From DATAFF01 sp036257595 (GTDB lineage: Bacteria > Pseudomonadota > Alphaproteobacteria > Rhizobiales > Aestuariivirgaceae): a stretch of 28,503 nt of DNA. Within the stretch, counting starts at the first letter, position 1. Each line of letters opens with the position of its first letter. A program made the position numbers and the translations under genes. Location: positions 1-28,503 of the forward strand of contig DATAFF010000028.1 of the NCBI GenBank assembly GCA_036257595.1, in the 5' to 3' direction. The notes beneath the pieces were generated by a model. It made no database searches and was not told the origin of the DNA. It saw only the letters and a list, made by a program, of their open reading frames with translations. Positions 18,454 to 25,673 of this stretch are shown here, in pieces.

Positions 18454-19551
18454 CTACGACTTGGAAAGGATGGCGGCAGGCGTGTCGGCTCGCACGGCGT
18501 CGACAGTCTGGCCGTCCTTGACGAAATCCTGACCCTGGACGATCACCGTGGCATTGCGGGTGAGGCCTGACAGCCAGACCTCCTCGCGGGCATCCTCGAT
18601 GATCCGGACCGGGACGGAGCGCACGGCGCCGCTGTCATCGACGGTGCGTATGCCGAGCGTGCCCTCGGCGGTGAAGGTCAGGGCCGAGCGCGGCACCCGG
18701 GCGGCCGTGACCGGCTGGAGCCTGAACTCGACCTCGGCGGTGATGCCATCGGCAATCTGGCCGGCACCGTTGGGAATCTGCACATCGACCCGATAGGTGC
18801 GGGTCTGCGAGCTGGCCGTTGGCGAGATGAACCGCACGGTGCCCTCGGCAGTGGTTCCGGTGACCAGATGGACAAGGGCGCGATCGCCGACCTTGATGCC
18901 GCTGAGCTGGCGCTCGGCGACCTCGACGACGGCGAGCATGGGATCGAGGGCGACGACCTCGGCAACCATGGCATTGGGCTGCAACGCCTGGCCGGTGGTC
19001 ACCGGAACCGCGCTGACGACGCCGTCGATCGGGGCACGGACCTGGGCGCGCTCGCGCTCGGCTTCGGCCATCGCAAGCTCGGCCTCAGCCTTGCTCAGAT
19101 CGGCGAGAAGCTGGTTCTTCTCGTTGGCGGCGACGATGCCGCGCTGGATCAGCGGCAGCTTGGTAGCGAGATCGGCCTGGCGTTTACGCACCATGGCAGC
19201 GGCTTCCGCGACCTTGGCCTCGCGCGCCTCATCCGAGAGAACGGCAAGGATATCACCTTGCTTGACCCGGTCGCCGCGGCGGACTTTGAGATTGACGATC
19301 GAGCCGGCGGCCCGCGCAACGGCGCTCGCGCGATTGTCTGCCTCGGTGCGGCCGGAAAGGGTGATCGTCTTGACGTGCATCTCGGGGCGGACCTGCAGCA
19401 CGGCGACCTTGAAGCGCGGTTGCGACTCGGCGGCTGCGCCCTTGTTGGTGGACGCAGCGTTACCGCCGTGCCCGTACATGCCGGAACCGATCCACAGGGT
19501 GGCGGCAATGACGATCAGGACGGCCGCGATGCGACTCCACTTCATTTGCAT
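18454..19551 (-). CDS. RND efflux periplasmic adaptor (membrane fusion protein)
   Basis: A 365-aa HlyD/AcrA-type adaptor. Residues 7-25 form an N-terminal membrane anchor. Barrel-sandwich halves are AAGSIVNLKVRRGDRVKQGDILAVL and AERERAQVRAPIDGVVSAVPVTTGQAL, separated by a coiled-coil hairpin rich in Ala/Glu/Lys (about 115-165), followed by the beta-barrel and membrane-proximal domains. It bridges the inner-membrane pump to an outer-membrane channel. The ATG at 19551 directly follows the TGA of tetR; the in-frame ATG at 19545 sits at better distance from the GGGAG site inside the end of tetR and may be the true start. Transcribed with the regulator and pump. Confidence 0.9.
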   Translation of the reverse strand: MQMKWSRIAAVLIVIAATLWIGSGMYGHGGNAASTNKGAAAESQPRFKVAVLQVRPEMHVKTITLSGRTEADNRASAVARAAGSIVNLKVRRGDRVKQGDILAVLSDEAREAKVAEAAAMVRKRQADLATKLPLIQRGIVAANEKNQLLADLSKAEAELAMAEAERERAQVRAPIDGVVSAVPVTTGQALQPNAMVAEVVALDPMLAVVEVAERQLSGIKVGDRALVHLVTGTTAEGTVRFISPTASSQTRTYRVDVQIPNGAGQIADGITAEVEFRLQPVTAARVPRSALTFTAEGTLGIRTVDDSGAVRSVPVRIIEDAREEVWLSGLTRNATVIVQGQDFVKDGQTVDAVRADTPAAILSKS

Positions 19552-20190
19552 TCACTCCCAGGTTGCCGGCGCGGCCGGAAAGGCGATCGTCCCCTGAAGG
19601 AGGGCGGCGATCACCGCAAACACTTCGGCGACCTCGCGATCGGAGTCGAAATCGGCTGCCACGGCACGGCGGACGAACAGCCCGTCACCAAGCTTGCTGA
19701 CGATCGATGCGACGGCCCTGGCATTCACCGAGGGGTGGACGAAGCCGGAAGCCTTGGCGCGCTCGAACGCAGCCGCCAGCTGCTCCACGAGGGTGTTGTC
19801 GAATTCGGCCTGCAGGACGGCGATGGCCGGGTTGCGGGTCGCCTCGGCCCAGATCTCGAGGCACAGCTTGGCCTTGGCCGTATTGGCCTGCTCGAAATGC
19901 TTCCGGCCAAGGGCACGAAATGCCTCGAGGAAATCTCCGCCAGTGGCGCCGAGCTCGGAGAACTCCCTGCCGAGATTGAGCCGGTCGCGCTCGCACAGGC
20001 CGGCAACAAGGGCGTCCTTCGAGGGAAAATAGCGATAGAGGTTGCCAGGGCTCATGCCGGCCTCCGCGGCAACGTCCTGCATCGTCGTGCGGTGAAAGCC
20101 GCTGCGACAGAAGCTACGCTCCGCGGCATCCAGGATGCGCGCCCGGCGGTCGGCGAGCTCGTCGCCGAGTCGTGGTTTGGTCTGGTGCAT
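19552..20190 (-). CDS. TetR/AcrR family transcriptional regulator of the RND operon
   Basis: A 212-aa TetR repressor with the N-terminal helix-turn-helix at about residues 20-62 (MQDVAAEAGMSPGNLYRYFPSKDALV) and a C-terminal ligand-binding domain of the AcrR_6 kind (KLCLEIWAEATRNPAIA). It is first in the tetR-MFP-RND operon; its TGA is followed at once by the adaptor ATG. A perfect 22-bp palindrome ends 9 bp before the ATG, so autorepression that also silences the pump genes is likely, relieved by a pump substrate. AGGGG lies six bases before the ATG. Confidence 0.92.
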   Translation of the reverse strand: MHQTKPRLGDELADRRARILDAAERSFCRSGFHRTTMQDVAAEAGMSPGNLYRYFPSKDALVAGLCERDRLNLGREFSELGATGGDFLEAFRALGRKHFEQANTAKAKLCLEIWAEATRNPAIAVLQAEFDNTLVEQLAAAFERAKASGFVHPSVNARAVASIVSKLGDGLFVRRAVAADFDSDREVAEVFAVIAALLQGTIAFPAAPATWE

Positions 20191-20198
20191 TTTCCCCT

Positions 20199-20220
20199 GG
20201 TGAATGAATATTCATTCACC
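20199..20220. promoter_or_regulatory. Perfect 22-bp palindromic operator for the TetR repressor
   Basis: The half-site GGTGAATGAAT is followed by its exact complement, giving an uninterrupted 22-bp dyad with no mismatch. The core TGAATGAAT/ATTCATTCA resembles operators known for alphaproteobacterial AcrR-type repressors. It starts 9 bp upstream of the tetR ATG, next to its ribosome-binding site, an ideal position for blocking transcription of the efflux operon. It also lies 120 bp upstream of the divergent DUF502 gene and might influence it. Confidence 0.85.
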
Positions 20221-20340
20221 CCCGATCGAGCCACCTCAGTCGCACAATCGGAAAGCCAAGTCAATGTGGTTTCCGCAGAACCTTCACTCTTGCGTAAGTG
20301 CGTGCGAAGCTTCACCAATTGACGGACGAACGACCAGCCA

Positions 20341-20994
20341 ATGTTGCCGCATTTCCGTAGAAATTTCGTCACCGGTCTGGTGACGGTCGTGCCGCTGGTG
20401 ATCACCTGGGCGGTGTTCGAATTCGTGCTCGGTCATCTTGCCAAATTCGGCGATCCGCTGGTGCAATGGCTGGCCCATTATGCCGGTCCGAATGCCCAGG
20501 GAATGTCGCTCCTGCTGCTCGAGCCGCAGGTCCAATGGCCCCTGGCAATCCTGATTACCGTCGGGATCCTCTACGTACTTGGTCTCATGATGTCCTACAT
20601 GATCGGCCGACGGATTTTCGCTGGCGTCGAGCATTTGCTCGGCAAATTGCCGATCGTGGCCAAGGTCTATCACTCGGCGAAACAGCTGGTAAAAGCGATG
20701 CAGGGGCCGCCGGTGGAGGGCAAGCAGATCGTGCTCGTGGAGTTCCCGCGAGGCATGAAGGTGATTGCCGTCCTGACCCAGGTCATCAACGACCCCGAAA
20801 CCCATGAGCTCCTCGCCATCGTCTACATTCCGACCTCGCCACAGCCCATCACCGGGCTGCTGGTAACGGTTCCGATGGACAGGGTGACGCCCACCGATCT
20901 TACTTTTGCCGAGGCGATGAGCTTTGTCGTTTCGATCGGGGCGCTCGGTCCTGATACATTGGCGTTCTCGGTGCCGTCGGCATCGAAGAGGTGA
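20341..20994 (+). CDS. DUF502 family membrane protein
   Basis: A 217-aa DUF502 protein. Two transmembrane segments (about 9-30 and 66-88) precede a conserved soluble part. Family landmarks are the opening RRNFVTGLVTVVPLVITWAV, the LGKLPIVAKVYHSAKQLV stretch, VEFPRGMKVIAVLTQ and the VYIPTSPQPITG(LLV)TVP motif. The family has no established biochemical function; members sit in the inner membrane. The start ATG 20341 matches the family N-terminus. Spaced 9 bp before a small lipoprotein gene with which it likely shares a transcript, and divergent from the tetR operon. Confidence 0.88.
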   Translation: MLPHFRRNFVTGLVTVVPLVITWAVFEFVLGHLAKFGDPLVQWLAHYAGPNAQGMSLLLLEPQVQWPLAILITVGILYVLGLMMSYMIGRRIFAGVEHLLGKLPIVAKVYHSAKQLVKAMQGPPVEGKQIVLVEFPRGMKVIAVLTQVINDPETHELLAIVYIPTSPQPITGLLVTVPMDRVTPTDLTFAEAMSFVVSIGALGPDTLAFSVPSASKR

Positions 20995-21003
20995 GACGGT
21001 TTC

Positions 21004-21399
21004 GTGTCAGTCATGAGAGTCGTTCCTGTGGTCCTTGCGCTCCTGTGTGCCGCCTGCACAAGCGTCGGGGATTCGGGCGATGACACGGCAAGCATCGATC
21101 GCTGCTTCGGCCTCACCGGTGACTGGATGGATGGGCGAAACCGGGGAATCAGCTTCAGCCCGGCGGCGCAAAGCCAGTTCTGCATGGGCTATTGGACGAG
21201 CTGCAAGCTCGATTTCCACCTCAAGCGGCTGGACGCCGACGGCGCTGCCGACCTGACGCAGTTCGCGAGCCAGAGAGTGCGAAACGAATGCCCGCTCGAG
21301 GGCGAAAAATGCACGATGGTGAAGGACGGCGAGCAGCTGACGGTGAATTGCGGGCGGGGACCTCTCGTCTATCAAAAGGCGGCCGTGCCCGAGCAGTGA
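21004..21399 (+). CDS. Small probable lipoprotein, 131 aa, unknown function
   Basis: The protein begins with a short hydrophobic leader (VVPVVLALLCAAC) ending in a lipobox-like sequence; Cys at -3 makes it imperfect, but the Cys-Thr-Ser start of the mature part fits a lipoprotein. The mature part, about 115 aa, has several further cysteines (CFGLTGDWMDG, FCMGYWTSC, NECPLEGEKC, NCGRG) that could form disulfides in the periplasm. GTG 21004 is preferred because GAGG lies about 11 bases upstream; ATG 21013 is too far from it. It follows DUF502 by 9 bp. No family recognised. Confidence 0.7.
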   Translation: MSVMRVVPVVLALLCAACTSVGDSGDDTASIDRCFGLTGDWMDGRNRGISFSPAAQSQFCMGYWTSCKLDFHLKRLDADGAADLTQFASQRVRNECPLEGEKCTMVKDGEQLTVNCGRGPLVYQKAAVPEQ

Positions 21400-21422
21400 G
21401 AAGGGGCGCGTTTCGCCCCTTC
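21400..21422. terminator. 9-bp terminator-like hairpin between convergent genes
   Basis: GAAGGGGCG (21400-21408) pairs perfectly with 21414-21422 around a CGTTT loop. It begins immediately after the lipoprotein stop and lies 27 bp past the stop of the convergent sugar-binding protein gene. No T-run is present on either side; on the minus strand the hairpin could also protect the binding-protein mRNA. Confidence 0.55.
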
Positions 21423-21448
21423 GTCAGATCGTGCCGGCAAGCCACCGG

Positions 21449-22435
21449 TCATTTGGCAAGGCAGCTCTCGGCATTCTCCTGGGTGCATTCGTCCAGGCCG
21501 GTATAGAGCGGGTCCTGAACGGTCTCGCCCTTGATCAGCTGGATCAGCACGTCGGGCGCACGGTGCCCCATCTCGAACGGCCGCTGGCCGACCTGCGCAT
21601 GGCTGTGGCCCGCCTTGAGGGCGTCCATCTGCGGCGGCAGCGTGTCGCCGGCGATGATGATGAGCTCCTTGGCCTTGAGCTTCGGCTCGAGCGCCGTGGT
21701 GGTGGCCGAATAGGCTTCCGGCCCGAACTGCGCCCAGCCGCCGACCAGGATGAAGGCATCGAGGTCGGGATGGGCGCCGGTGATGTCGGCGAGCTGCTGG
21801 TTGGCGGTCGCGATATCGTCGTTGGTGTAGAGCGGGCAGCCGTCGATCTCGGTCCAGCCGCCCTGGCCGGTCAGGCGTTCGGTGCCCTTTTTGCCGGAAA
21901 TCGTGTCGCGGAAGCCGGCGGCGCGCTCATTGATGTTGTTGGCGGCGACATTGCCGAGCTGCAGACACACCTTGCCGCCCTTGGGCTTGTGGCCGGCCAG
22001 ATGCTTCGCCATCAGCACGCCCATCTGATAGTTCTCGGTGCCCAGATAGGTCTTGCGCAGACCGCGATCCTCGGGCTGAAGATCGGCGTCGATCGTCATG
22101 ATCGGCATCTGGGGTTTCTTTTCCTTCAACATGGATGCCATGGCGGGCGCGTTGGAGGGCGAGATCGCAATGCCCGCCACACCCTTGGCGATGAGATCGG
22201 CGACGAGCTGGACCTCGCCCGCCTCATCCGAGGTCAGCGCCGGACCGGTATAGAGGCACTCATATTCCGAATCGGGGTGCTCCTCGTTCCACTTCTTGCA
22301 GCCATTGCCAAGCACGGTGAAAAACGGGTTGTCGAGGCCCTTCACCACGACAGCAAGGGTCTTTTTCTGTGCCAGGGCCGCATCGGCGGACATGGCAAGC
22401 CCAGCAGCCGCAAGAATGATCAGCAGTTTTCTCAT
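21449..22435 (-). CDS. Sugar ABC transporter substrate-binding protein (Peripla_BP_4 type), second system
   Basis: Periplasmic binding protein of 328 aa with a clear signal peptide (MRKLLIILAAAGLAMSADAALA, cleaved near residue 22). The mature start KKTLAVVVKGLDNPFFTVLGNGCKKW is the classic ribose/fructose-binding opening, followed by GVAGIAISPSNAPAMASML, MTIDADL and a C-terminal QVGQRPFEMGHRAPDVL. It has four or more cysteines, unusual but seen in this group. GGGAGGAG lies in front of ATG 22435. It is transcribed away from its ATPase and permease, which start 169 bp to the right, so a shared control region (22436-22604) serves both sides. The closest overall match is the FrcB type. Ligand not determinable. 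Confidence 0.88.
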   Translation of the reverse strand: MRKLLIILAAAGLAMSADAALAQKKTLAVVVKGLDNPFFTVLGNGCKKWNEEHPDSEYECLYTGPALTSDEAGEVQLVADLIAKGVAGIAISPSNAPAMASMLKEKKPQMPIMTIDADLQPEDRGLRKTYLGTENYQMGVLMAKHLAGHKPKGGKVCLQLGNVAANNINERAAGFRDTISGKKGTERLTGQGGWTEIDGCPLYTNDDIATANQQLADITGAHPDLDAFILVGGWAQFGPEAYSATTTALEPKLKAKELIIIAGDTLPPQMDALKAGHSHAQVGQRPFEMGHRAPDVLIQLIKGETVQDPLYTGLDECTQENAESCLAK

Positions 22436-22604
22436 GGAACTCCTCCCACGGATCGACCGTCCCTGTTATCGTCGTTCGGCGGCAACAATCCTTGCCGGCC
22501 AGCTAATATCGATCGTTTCATGAAGTCAATCTGTCGCAGGCCAATCTTGCGCCAAACGGAAATCTGCGGCTAGCTAGTCGAAGGCCGACCGTAGGAATGT
22601 TCCG

Positions 22605-23345
22605 GTGTCCGTTCTGCAGTTGATCGACGTATCGAAGAACTTCGGTGCCATCCAGGCGCTGCACGAGGTGTCGCTGACGCTGGAAAAAGGCCAGGTGGTC
22701 GGCCTCATGGGGGACAATGGCGCCGGCAAATCCACCCTCGTCAAGATCATCGCCGGCAATTTCCGGCCGTCGCATGGCAGCCTCAGAATCAACGGCCAAG
22801 AGGTGCAGTTCCATCGGCCGATCGAGGCGCGGCAGCACGGGGTCGAGATCGTCTATCAGGACCTGGCGCTGTGCGACAATCTCACGGCGGCGGCCAATGT
22901 CTATCTCGGCCGCGAGATCCGCAGGAAGATCGGTCCCTTCCGGCTGCTCGATCATAGCGCCATGACCAGGCGCTCCGGCGAGCTGTTCAAGGAGCTTAGG
23001 TCGGAGACGAGGCCGCGGGACCTGGTGAAGCAGATGTCGGGAGGGCAGCGCCAGGCGGTGGCGATCGCCCGCACGCGGCTCTCCGATCCCAAGATCGTCC
23101 TGATGGACGAGCCGACGGCGGCAATCAGCGTGCGGCAGGTCGCCGAGGTGCTGAACCTGATCAGGCGCCTGCGCGACACCGGCATCGGGGTGATTCTGAT
23201 CAGCCATCGCATGCCCGACGTGTTCGCCGTAGCGGACCGGATCGTGGTGTTGCGGCGCGGCCGCAAGGTTGCGGACAAGATGGTCGCCGAGTCATCGCCG
23301 GAGGAGGTCACCGGTCTGATCACCGGCGCCATACAGGCGGCATAG
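22605..23345 (+). CDS. Sugar ABC transporter ATP-binding protein, single ABC domain (FrcA-like)
   Basis: A 246-aa single-domain ATPase. Walker A is GDNGAGKST (about 36-44), the Q-loop YQDLALCDNL, signature MSGGQRQAVAIAR, Walker B IVLMDEPTAA and switch His in LISHRM. The single-domain form and the IGDNGAGKS/YQ.LAL wording are those of the FrcA group, in which the ATPase works as a homodimer, unlike the fused ATPase at 5973. GTG 22605 has AGGA eight bases upstream. The permease follows after 13 bp. Confidence 0.92.
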   Translation: MSVLQLIDVSKNFGAIQALHEVSLTLEKGQVVGLMGDNGAGKSTLVKIIAGNFRPSHGSLRINGQEVQFHRPIEARQHGVEIVYQDLALCDNLTAAANVYLGREIRRKIGPFRLLDHSAMTRRSGELFKELRSETRPRDLVKQMSGGQRQAVAIARTRLSDPKIVLMDEPTAAISVRQVAEVLNLIRRLRDTGIGVILISHRMPDVFAVADRIVVLRRGRKVADKMVAESSPEEVTGLITGAIQAA

Positions 23346-23358
23346 AGGTTCGACAGAC

Positions 23359-24474
23359 ATGGCAGTTTCGCTCGAGGAGACCATCAGCCGCCAGACCTAC
23401 GGGCCGATCGGTCACTTGCTGTCGCACCAGACATTCTGGGTGTTCGCGGCGGCGGTGGTGGCGTTCGTCTATCTGTCGATGGCGACCACCACTTTCGACA
23501 CCTCGGCCAATCTGTTCAATGTCGCGCGCAATTGTGCGTTTGTCGGCATCATCGCCCTCGGGATGACAGCAGTCATCGTCACCGGGGGCATCGATCTCTC
23601 GGTCGGATCGGTGCTGTGCCTGTCGGGAATGGTCACCGGCATGATGATGTCCTGGGAGTACCCGGTGTGGATCGCCATTCCGCTCGGCCTCGCTGCGGCA
23701 TTGGTCTGCGGCCTCGTCAACGGCATTCTCATCGCCTATGTCGGCGTGCCGCCCTTTGTGGTGACGCTTGGGATGATGTCGCTGGCGCGCAGCCTGGCAA
23801 TGGTGCTGTCCGGCAACCAGATGGTTTACAATTTCGGCCACGACCACGCCAAGCTGGTGGCACTCGGCGGTGGGTCGACTCGCGGCTGGTTCTTGCGGCT
23901 CGCCGAATGGATCGGCCCCGACACGCCGGCCGGCTCGTTCTTCACCTGGCTGGCAGGGATGGTGTTCGTCCCCAATCCGGCGGTGTTCCTGCTGGTTTTC
24001 GCGCTGATCTTCGGCTTTGCGTTTCGCTGGTCGAGATGGGGCCGTCATATCTTTGCAATCGGCGGCAATGAGCAGGCTGCCGAGCTGACCGGCGTCAATG
24101 TGCGGCGGGTCAAGGTGAGTGTCTATATGCTGTCAGCCCTGATGGCGGGGACCGCGGGAATCCTGCAGGTCGGATGGCTCGGCACGATCACCACCGGCAT
24201 GGGCACGGGCATGGAGCTGATCGTCATCGCTGCGGTGGTGATCGGCGGCGCCAATCTGATGGGAGGCTCGGGTACCGCCTTCGGCGCGGTGGTCGGCGCG
24301 GTGCTGATCGAGATGATCCGCAACAGCCTGACGTTGCTCGGGATCAACCCGTTCTGGCAAGGCACCTTCGTCGGGACTTTCATCATCGTGGCGGTGCTGT
24401 TCGACAGGATCCGGCACAATCGAGAGGCGATCGTGGAAGCCTGGCAGTCGCTCTTCAGATCGTCGAAGGGATGA
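23359..24474 (+). CDS. Sugar ABC transporter permease (FrcC-like, BPD_transp_2)
   Basis: A 371-aa inner-membrane permease. After a polar N-terminus of about 30 residues come roughly ten hydrophobic helices. Family motifs are VIVTGGIDLSVGSVLCLSGM and, late in the protein, IFAIGGNEQAAELTGVNVRRVKV and VVIGGANLMGGSGTAFG. A loop of about 40 residues (GHDHAKLVALGGGSTRGWFLRLAEWIGPDTPAG) is longer than in RbsC and typical of FrcC. As the only permease of this system it would form a homodimer. Its 3' end overlaps the convergent DUF2063 gene by 20 bp. Confidence 0.92.
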   Translation: MAVSLEETISRQTYGPIGHLLSHQTFWVFAAAVVAFVYLSMATTTFDTSANLFNVARNCAFVGIIALGMTAVIVTGGIDLSVGSVLCLSGMVTGMMMSWEYPVWIAIPLGLAAALVCGLVNGILIAYVGVPPFVVTLGMMSLARSLAMVLSGNQMVYNFGHDHAKLVALGGGSTRGWFLRLAEWIGPDTPAGSFFTWLAGMVFVPNPAVFLLVFALIFGFAFRWSRWGRHIFAIGGNEQAAELTGVNVRRVKVSVYMLSALMAGTAGILQVGWLGTITTGMGTGMELIVIAAVVIGGANLMGGSGTAFGAVVGAVLIEMIRNSLTLLGINPFWQGTFVGTFIIVAVLFDRIRHNREAIVEAWQSLFRSSKG

Positions 24475-25213
24475 TCGCGGCAAAAGCCTGCTTGCGGAAA
24501 AGCTGTGCCAATGTCGCCGCGAGGTCGAAGGCCGGGTCGTGGTCCGCGGCAGCAAGGGCAGCGTCACCGAGAGTGGCTCCGGTGGCGAGCGCGGTGATGA
24601 AGATGTCGCTGCCGGCGGACAGGCTGGCGGTGATAACTTCGAGATGCGGACGGACGATCAGGACTGTCTCGCTGCCGGCATCGAGGGCGATCGGCCTGAC
24701 CTCGGCGTCGAAGCTGTTCGTGCGCCAGATCGACAGGATGGGAAAGGGTGAAGCGACGATCGCAGCGCTCGGATGCATGGTGAAGCGCAACAGCGACATC
24801 CGATCGCGATCAAGTCTCGCAATCGACGAGAGATCGGCGGGCGCGGCATCGGCGGCGTGATAGGCAGCATGGCGAGCCCATTCCATCCGGGCTATGTCGG
24901 TAAGGTAGGGAAGCGAGCCCGCCGGCTCGAAGGCTGCAAGAAAAAGTGCGAAGGCACCGCCGAACTCGACGAGGGCAGGGCTCTGCGGCGGATGACGTGC
25001 AATGAAAGTGCCAGTCGCGGCACGGAAGAAATCATCGCCCACCAGCCGCCTGATCACCGGAAAGCGCGAGGCCAGCACGGCGGTCAGGCTCGCGATGATG
25101 TTGTTGCGATGGATGTTGAACCGGGCAGCCGATCCGATCACGCCCGGAGGCAGGGCAGCATCGGGGTCGGTCAGCGCGCGTGCAAATACCCACTGCGACG
25201 CATCAGTGCCCAT
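24455..25213 (-). CDS. bufC: DUF2063/HvfC-BufC family partner protein of a bufferin-type RiPP locus
   Basis: A 252-aa DUF2063 protein. The N-terminal helical domain (about 5-100) has the family signature ARFNIHRNNIIASLTAVLASRFPVIRRLVGDDFFRAA, followed by RHPPQSPALVEFG and LPYLTDIARMEWARHAAYHA; the C-terminal part (about 105-250) contains HPSAAIV and FPILSIWR. In bufferin systems this protein is thought to present the precursor peptide to the MNIO (DUF692) enzyme BufB. Here the precursor gene (DUF2282) is directly upstream, but no complete bufB lies between; see the remnant at 25203. ATG 25213 lies inside the end of that remnant. No DoxX gene follows; the 3' end overlaps the permease. Confidence 0.85.
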   Translation of the reverse strand: MGTDASQWVFARALTDPDAALPPGVIGSAARFNIHRNNIIASLTAVLASRFPVIRRLVGDDFFRAATGTFIARHPPQSPALVEFGGAFALFLAAFEPAGSLPYLTDIARMEWARHAAYHAADAAPADLSSIARLDRDRMSLLRFTMHPSAAIVASPFPILSIWRTNSFDAEVRPIALDAGSETVLIVRPHLEVITASLSAGSDIFITALATGATLGDAALAAADHDPAFDLAATLAQLFRKQAFAAIIPSTI

Positions 25214-25295
25214 CGAGCTTTCTCTCCGCCGCCGGCGCCTCGCCCAACAAAGACCGGTCAGGCATGGCGCGAAGCGGGATCGGCGAGGCGATCAT
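25203..25295 (-). pseudogene. 30-codon in-frame remnant of an MNIO (DUF692) enzyme gene, bufB
   Basis: Between the precursor and partner genes a small frame starts at ATG 25295, 7 bp after the precursor stop, and ends at TGA 25203-25205, overlapping the partner gene start by 11 bp. These are the spacings expected of a bufB gene, which is normally about 280 codons. Its first residues (MIASPIPLRA) resemble the head of BufB proteins, which typically read IPARAGIG, and its last residues (LLGEAPAAERKLDGH) resemble their tail, typically LLAEAxRAExxL. The middle, with all catalytic residues, is absent. An in-frame deletion is the simplest reading; a genuine 30-aa peptide or chance spacing is the alternative. 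The comparison is from memory of the family, not a search. Confidence 0.5.
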
Positions 25296-25302
25296 GTCCG
25301 GC

Positions 25303-25593
25303 CTATGACTTGGCGGGAACGAGCGAGCCGGTCCTGGTCGAACCGTCGGGGAGCTTCACGGTGATCTTCTCGCAGGTCCCCTTGGCGACGTATTTCCAGG
25401 CATTCTTGTCGTAGTCGACCTTGGATGTACCGGCGCAGGTGGTGTCGCCGGTCGAGGCACAGTCATTCTGTCCGGCCTTCGAGATACCGTAACATTGTTC
25501 CATCTCTTCCTCGGCCGTGGCCGGCGCTGTTGCCTTGGCGAGCGCTGTCATCACCGAGCTAGCAATTGCAAGGTTGGCTGTGCGGCGATCCAT
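25303..25593 (-). CDS. bufA: DUF2282 bufferin precursor (copper-related RiPP precursor)
   Basis: A 96-aa DUF2282 protein with an N-terminal secretion leader (hydrophobic region about 7-27, AlaThrAla-rich before EEEMEQ) and the conserved core: EQCYGISKAGQNDCA, TTCAGTSKVDYDKNAWKYVAKGTCEKI. Four cysteines at 34, 45, 53 and 74 match the conserved set modified in bufferins, where an MNIO enzyme converts core cysteines to thiooxazole-type groups that bind copper. It is intact and preceded by GGGAG in front of ATG 25593. The modifying enzyme gene that should follow is lacking, so this peptide may be exported unmodified or be served by an enzyme elsewhere in the genome. Confidence 0.85.
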   Translation of the reverse strand: MDRRTANLAIASSVMTALAKATAPATAEEEMEQCYGISKAGQNDCASTGDTTCAGTSKVDYDKNAWKYVAKGTCEKITVKLPDGSTRTGSLVPAKS

Positions 25594-25638
25594 ATCGGTC
25601 TCCCTCGATCCTTTGCGGTCACGATTGTTAGCGAAACG

Positions 25639-25661
25639 GCGCCGGCCAGTACATCCGGCGC
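25639..25661 (-). terminator. 7-bp hairpin between extensin-like gene and bufA
   Basis: GCGCCGG (25639-25645) pairs with CCGGCGC (25655-25661) around a 9-base loop, 12 bp past the stop of the extensin-like gene (minus strand). The minus side continues with CGTTTCGC, a short weak T-stretch. Possible terminator separating it from the bufferin genes. Confidence 0.35.
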
Positions 25662-25673
25662 ACAGGGGCTCAG

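Noticed and set aside
18868..20322. 484-codon open frame on the plus strand
   Set aside because: Shadow of the adaptor and tetR genes, and it would run through the palindromic operator.
22570..22577. CTAGCTAG palindrome in the divergent gap of the second sugar transporter
   Set aside because: Only 8 bp with imperfect flanks; too short to claim an operator, although the 169-bp gap 22436-22604 must hold the control sites of both transcripts.
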